A stretch of 64,000 nt of DNA, from positions 4,316,501-4,380,500 of the forward strand of contig JARFJB010000762.1 in NCBI GenBank assembly GCA_036346205.1, written 5' to 3'. Within the stretch, counting starts at the first letter, position 1. Each line of letters opens with the position of its first letter. This stretch comes from Vesta saturnalis. Its lineage: Eukaryota > Arthropoda > Insecta > Coleoptera > Lampyridae. Below the pieces are notes generated by a model. The model was not told where the DNA came from, searched no databases, and saw only the letters and a program-made list of their open reading frames with translations. The translations under genes were made by a program, and so were the position numbers. Of the stretch, positions 59,665-64,000 are shown piece by piece.

Positions 59665-60450
59665 TAAAATATCCGTTGTGGAACACCACACGACCTTCCA
59701 ACCTAAAAAATGGAAACTAAAAGAAATGAAATAATTTTAATAACAACTTTTTTAGGATAATTAATTAAAAACAAAAAAAAACAATTATTTATGTCATACA
59801 GACGTTTAAAACTTCATGTTAGACAGATGACATCTATACGCTTACTTAAAAAATTAAAAGAAATGACATAATTTTTTTTTTATTGGTGCCCCATTTTACC
59901 TACTTAAAGCACGCCTTAGCGTGTTTAAATAGAACTTTCAAAAACGCGGGTTTTTTAAAGTTACCATGGCAACATCGACAATTCAAGAAACGTGAAGTCT
60001 AAATGACAATTTTTTGATTATTGATCTGACAGGAGTATCTTGTAACGTAAAATAAAATATTACTAACAAATTCAAAATCTTTATTTAAACATTATTTAAC
60101 AATTTTATAAATGAAAAAAATAGCATAAAGTATTCGTGGATAACTGGTCTTTAAAACACTCTATTTCTGGCACTCCGGCTGCGCCGTCGTGCTCGAAAAA
60201 TTACGTGTTTTAAGGATCTTTTTATCCACTTATACTTTAATATACTATAATTATAATTTTTTTAGTATAACTATGCAACCTCTTTTTTTATGCGGTCAGA
60301 ACAACAAAAAAAGGTAGCATTGTAAAAACAAAAACAATAACCTATGTCATAATGACGTTTAAAACTTCATGTCAGATAGAGATTAATAGATATAATTCCA
60401 TGTTAACTTAAAAAAAAATGCCAAAGCTGCCCGCTTCAAGGTATCAAAAA
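59665..60450. repeat. Interspersed repeat family copies 2 and 3
   Basis: 59,665-59,860 shares TGTGGAACAMCACACGACCT and the following AAATGGAAA block with 33,000. 60,290-60,445 shares ATGACGTTTAAAACTTCATG and CAAAAACAATAA with both. Between them lies a short GC-rich palindrome-like stretch, GGCACTCCGGCTGCGCCG, near 60,171. Confidence 0.6.
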
Positions 60451-62867
60451 TACAGTTTAACCATACTTATATTGTTTTAAGAAACTTTATAAAGAAATGT
60501 TATGTAAAATTAAATTTTCTTTAAAAAATATGTCCACACTTTTTCTTATACGGTCGTTACACAGATATTGAAAAAATTTGAACTGCCACTTACATTCTAC
60601 CTTAGGAATTTTTTTGCCGCTAAGTTACGCGTCGTATAAAAACTTGCACAGAACATAATTAATCCATATGTTTAAGGTCTATATCTAGGTATTTTTATAT
60701 CTTTGAAATATGCAGCTGTTTTAGAAATATTTGATAATAACCAAAACCTGCTCCTAATAAATCCCCCCCTCCACCCGCCGCTTGATTTCTTCCAAAATCT
60801 AATCAACTCACAACTTGCGATTAAAATGATCCTGGCTTAACCCATGTTTATGTAACCAGCTGTGTCTCACATTTCAGCGATTAAATTGTCATTTTCTTCC
60901 TAAGGGTTATTAGTGATTTACATTGCAACAACCTAAAACGCGTTCTACCGTGACGAACGTTAATGCCGCAAGAGACCGCATGAAAGTAAGTCACGTTCAA
61001 GTAATATATAGAGTTTTTTGTGTTTCTCTAAATCAAATAAAATAACATTTTTTTAAAGTATTTGAAGTGTTTTGTCACAAGAATTACGTCGGTGCTACTG
61101 TTATCGTACTTTCTACAATACAGTATTACCAACCTAAATTATAAATACAAATATAAGCTTAAATAAAATACTTTTTAATGGTTTTTTTTTTAATATTATG
61201 AAGTGCATTTTTTTTTTGTTTCATTAATAATACTATACTATACTACCGAGACTATAATTCTTTTGTAATAGAAATTCATTTATAAAGTCGGGGTCATGCT
61301 AGATTTCGAGATTGCACTTTACCGCTCTAGATCTTCTTGAAGTGAATTACAGCATAATTACCTTAAGACAATGACCTGATTTGCGAGCCAAGCAGTGCAA
61401 AATAGTTATTTATATTACAAGGGCAGAAAATGGTGGTTTGCGAGTACGAGTAAACTTTACAGATCGAGACGAAGTCGAGGCCTGCAAACCGTTTTATGGC
61501 CAAGTGATACACAAGATTTTTTGTGCCGGCGTCAACAACTATTATTCAAATCAATAAACAAAATTGTTGTACTTTTATATATTTCATACCTGATGAAATT
61601 AAGTGGGCAACACTGACAACTGGCAGTATCCAATATAACCTAAAAAATACAATTGCGAAATGATTCATTACGTTTGTAGGTACCTTAGCAATTTGTTGAC
61701 TTTATAATATTTTATAGATGTAATTTATAGTTTATATTCAGCAATTGTTTGTGGCAATTTCGTCAAAACATTATACTAATCGGGGTTGCCTTGATACTGA
61801 ACAAAATAAAATGACCACTTTTCTTTAACTTACTTTCTAAATAACTCGAAATAATCAATTTGATTAGTTTTTATCTGTTTAGCAATAAACATTGTCAGTT
61901 TGGGTTTTGTATCTTTTGCTTTAATTAAAAAATTAAATTTAAGTCTTGATCATCGTAAATCGCATATTATATTAATCTGTTGCCAACAGCCACTCACAAT
62001 ATAAATGCAACCTGGAATGTGGTCTCTAATACACTAAAAACCATAAAATTATTTACTTTTATCATCTAATTATCTAAAGCGTCTTCCAAAAGTCATAATA
62101 TTGGCTACAGCTACCTAACTGTAGACGCAAGAAAATTCTTAGATTTGTTTGTGAAACCAAATTTTATTTTTTAAAGCAGGACTTTTCCAAAGAATGTTAG
62201 GTACTAACTAAGCAGGAGGAATGTAAAAATCACAGGACTAAGGTGTTGGGTAATTCCTCGGTTTCTTTTCCCCCATAACTGTTTTTTTTATTAAAAGACA
62301 ACCAAACCTTACATCAACATCCACTATTATCCTTTTTTATTCCTAATCCTAATGAAAGAATACTTCCACAATCAAAACGCAATCTATCCAACACAAAAAG
62401 TTCAGGTTGTTAACTCCGAAAATTATGTTCATTTTAAATTCTTAAATAATGCACTAAGATATGTACAATGCATTTTTATTGTATCCCAAAAATAGAAACA
62501 AAAGAGGAAGTTGATTATGTATCTAAATGTAGGGACAAGCAGGTACAGAGTGTCTTCGAATAAACCGACAAACCTTAGCTATAGCATTCTGGGTTGAAAT
62601 AATGCCAATTAGTAAAAGAATGCTAGGTAAACAGTCTCTGGGTTTTGACTTATAAACTGGCTAAAGGTTTCTTTGGTTTTTTAATTATGCTATAACTGAT
62701 TTTAATGAAACTTGGGATACTGGTTTTTGAAGTTACAATAGTTTCTAACCTAGATTGTTATAACTATCATTTTTACGTTTTTAATGTAGACGTAACCGTT
62801 ATCGAGAAAAATAATTATTTTAACTTAACCTTCACGCCATTCTCTTGCGGGGTAATCAAAACAATCC
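60451..62867. other. No gene; possible element fragments at 61,395-61,540 and 62,543
   Basis: At 61,430-61,492 GGTTTGC and GCAAACC bracket a GAGTACGAG..GACGAAGTCGAGG core like that of hairpin-type DNA repeats. ACAGAGTGTCTTCGAATAAA near 62,546 resembles a degraded mariner-type end. No coding motif was seen. Confidence 0.4.
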
Positions 62868-63325
62868 CTACCTCTTATTTATTTTTCATTCACAATCTTT
62901 CTCCATACTTTCCTATCTCCACATACCTCCCTAGCTTCTGCAAGACTCATACATTGTCTCTGACGTGCCCTTTTATTTTTAAAACTCCTTATCTTTCTTT
63001 CCTTTATCATACATTCTTCTACATTCAGTCAAGTTTTACGCGGCCTACCATGCCGGGCCTTTCCCCTATCCTCACCCACATATATTTTCTTCGTTAATCT
63101 TGCGTTGTTCATTCTCAACCAACGTAATGTACTACTTTTATATCTACCCATCATCATCTTTTCCTCGCCACACTCCGTCATTATGCATTCATTCTTTATC
63201 TTGTCCCTTCTCATTTTATCACGTGCGCTTCTCAGGAATCTCATACCCACGGCATTTTTTTGTCTTTCGTGCTTTTTTTGACATACCCATGTCTTACTTC
63301 CATACAGTACTGATGGGACAAACAC
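62868..63325 (-). pseudogene. RTE-type LINE C-terminus, second copy
   Basis: The minus-strand frame starts SVLYGSKTWVCQKKHERQKN, then AVGMRFLRSARDKMRRDKIK, TLRWLRMNNARLTKKIYVGE and GKARHGRPRKT. After a TGA in place of the expected Trp it continues NVEECMIKE and SFKNKRARQRQCMSLAEARE to KVWRKIVNEK and a stop near 62,868. This is the extreme C-terminal part of an endonuclease/reverse transcriptase. It differs in sequence from the 42 kb copy. The catalytic domain is absent and a TA array cuts it at 63,331. Confidence 0.75.
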
Positions 63326-63328
63326 GCC

Positions 63329-63330
<2 letters not shown>

Positions 63331-63390
<60 letters not shown>

Positions 63391-63400
63391 TATATATAAT
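63331..63400. repeat. (TA)n microsatellite
   Basis: TA tract with a few TTA interruptions at its right end. Confidence 0.95.
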
Positions 63401-63514
63401 TATTACTTAATTACTTAAAATACCTTATGGATTAATTCGAGTAACTGATCGCATTGCACGAAATAAATTTTCGTTTATTTAAAAATACAAGTAGAAAAAA
63501 AATTCGTTAGCCTT

Positions 63515-63830
63515 TCCACCGTTTCTAATTAAACGCTCAAAGCAACCACCATTCCTCTATGTAAAGGTATTAATCTGCCTTAACAGGGAGGTGCTAACTT
63601 TTTGAAAGTATCTGGTGATCAAGGTAGCCATCTAGCCAGAGAACAATTTTGATTTAAATAATTCCTTACCGGATGGTGAAATAAGGTGCAGCACCATCAT
63701 GCATAAAAATCATTTTATGCCAATTTTCTAAAGTAATGTCGTCTACACGGCATACAAAAAAAGTATCTAATAATACCGGCGCAAATATTAGTTGACAATT
63801 TCCGTTGAAACTGTTTTGGTGGGATTTTTC
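63515..63830 (-). pseudogene. mariner-type transposase fragment
   Basis: The minus-strand reading near 63,700 shows WHKMIFMHDGAAPYFTIR with the second catalytic Asp, followed by a stop. In another frame LNQNCSLARW and SPDT, remnants of the third-Asp block, follow near 63,620. The usual NGGCFERL tail lies near 63,555. It is heavily decayed with several frame changes. The start and first Asp, if present, would lie toward 64,000 or beyond the window. Confidence 0.6.
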
Positions 63831-64000
63831 TGGGGGTTTTACCAGTTCACATGATTATTTTATGAAAATGAGTAATGTACGCGAATGGACTGTAATTTCT
63901 AACGAAATATTTTTTAAAATAAAAAAATGGGAATGTACCTACTTACTTTTTCGTTGTAGCACTAAACTTTAGTTTATGTAAAAGGATCGGAAACAGAGGA

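Overview
The window is AT-rich repetitive DNA from an animal nuclear genome, most likely an insect. The evidence is the mix of mobile elements: mariner-type DD41D elements ending in ACAGGGTG, BEL/Pao, Ty1/copia, Penelope-like, I-group and RTE-type LINEs, two piggyBac transposases, a PIF/Harbinger element with a MADF-BESS partner, a pogo/Tigger relic and tRNA-derived SINEs. The mix would suit a beetle, but the order cannot be fixed from this sequence. I see no intact host gene. Every protein-coding region I recognise is broken by stops, frameshifts or truncation.

Layout. 0-4 kb: mariner ends, a tRNA-Tyr-like relic and bare AT-rich DNA. 4.3-9.0 kb (minus): a nearly full-length, many-times-broken gene with an N-terminal zinc finger, a FEN1/XPG-like nuclease signature and a C-terminal CXC cysteine cluster. 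9.5-10.8 kb: a Tc1/mariner-like transposase relic with unusually wide Asp-Glu spacing. 12.2-13.2 kb: diverged tandem repeats and a LINE reverse transcriptase tail. 13.3-16.0 kb: a complete mariner-type element with inverted repeats of about 720 bp, followed by a 340 bp MITE. 17.8-22.2 kb: a BEL/Pao relic. 22.2-26.5 kb: a minus-strand LINE split by a 2.7 kb Harbinger-like element whose two genes are interleaved on opposite strands. 28.5 kb: a SINE with a clear target duplication. 30.1-36.7 kb: four separate foldback elements. 36.7-38.3 kb: a mariner fragment between microsatellites, the last a long TG/GTGTGG array. 40.5-42.4 kb: copia, Penelope and RTE fragments. 42.5-44.8 kb: the first piggyBac. 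45.8-46.2 kb: a mirror-arranged TA/TG and CA/TA array. 46-51 kb: almost featureless apart from a SINE. 51.8-55.6 kb: two divergent mariner transposases and a pogo relic. 56.7-58.5 kb: the second piggyBac. 59.6-64 kb: copies of unnamed interspersed repeats, an RTE tail and another mariner fragment.

How the parts relate. The region is best read as layers of insertions. The clearest nesting is Harbinger inside the RNase H of a LINE, because the RNase H reading resumes in frame on the far side. The LINE itself abuts the truncated BEL element. TA microsatellites lie against the ends of several TA-targeting elements. The entries of most interest are the broken FEN-like/CXC gene (4,318-9,034), the interleaved two-gene Harbinger element, the long-TIR mariner, and the run of foldbacks at 33.8-36.7 kb, one of which holds an unexplained 131-codon open frame. 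Several frameshifts lie in A or T homopolymers, so some could be sequencing errors rather than decay.
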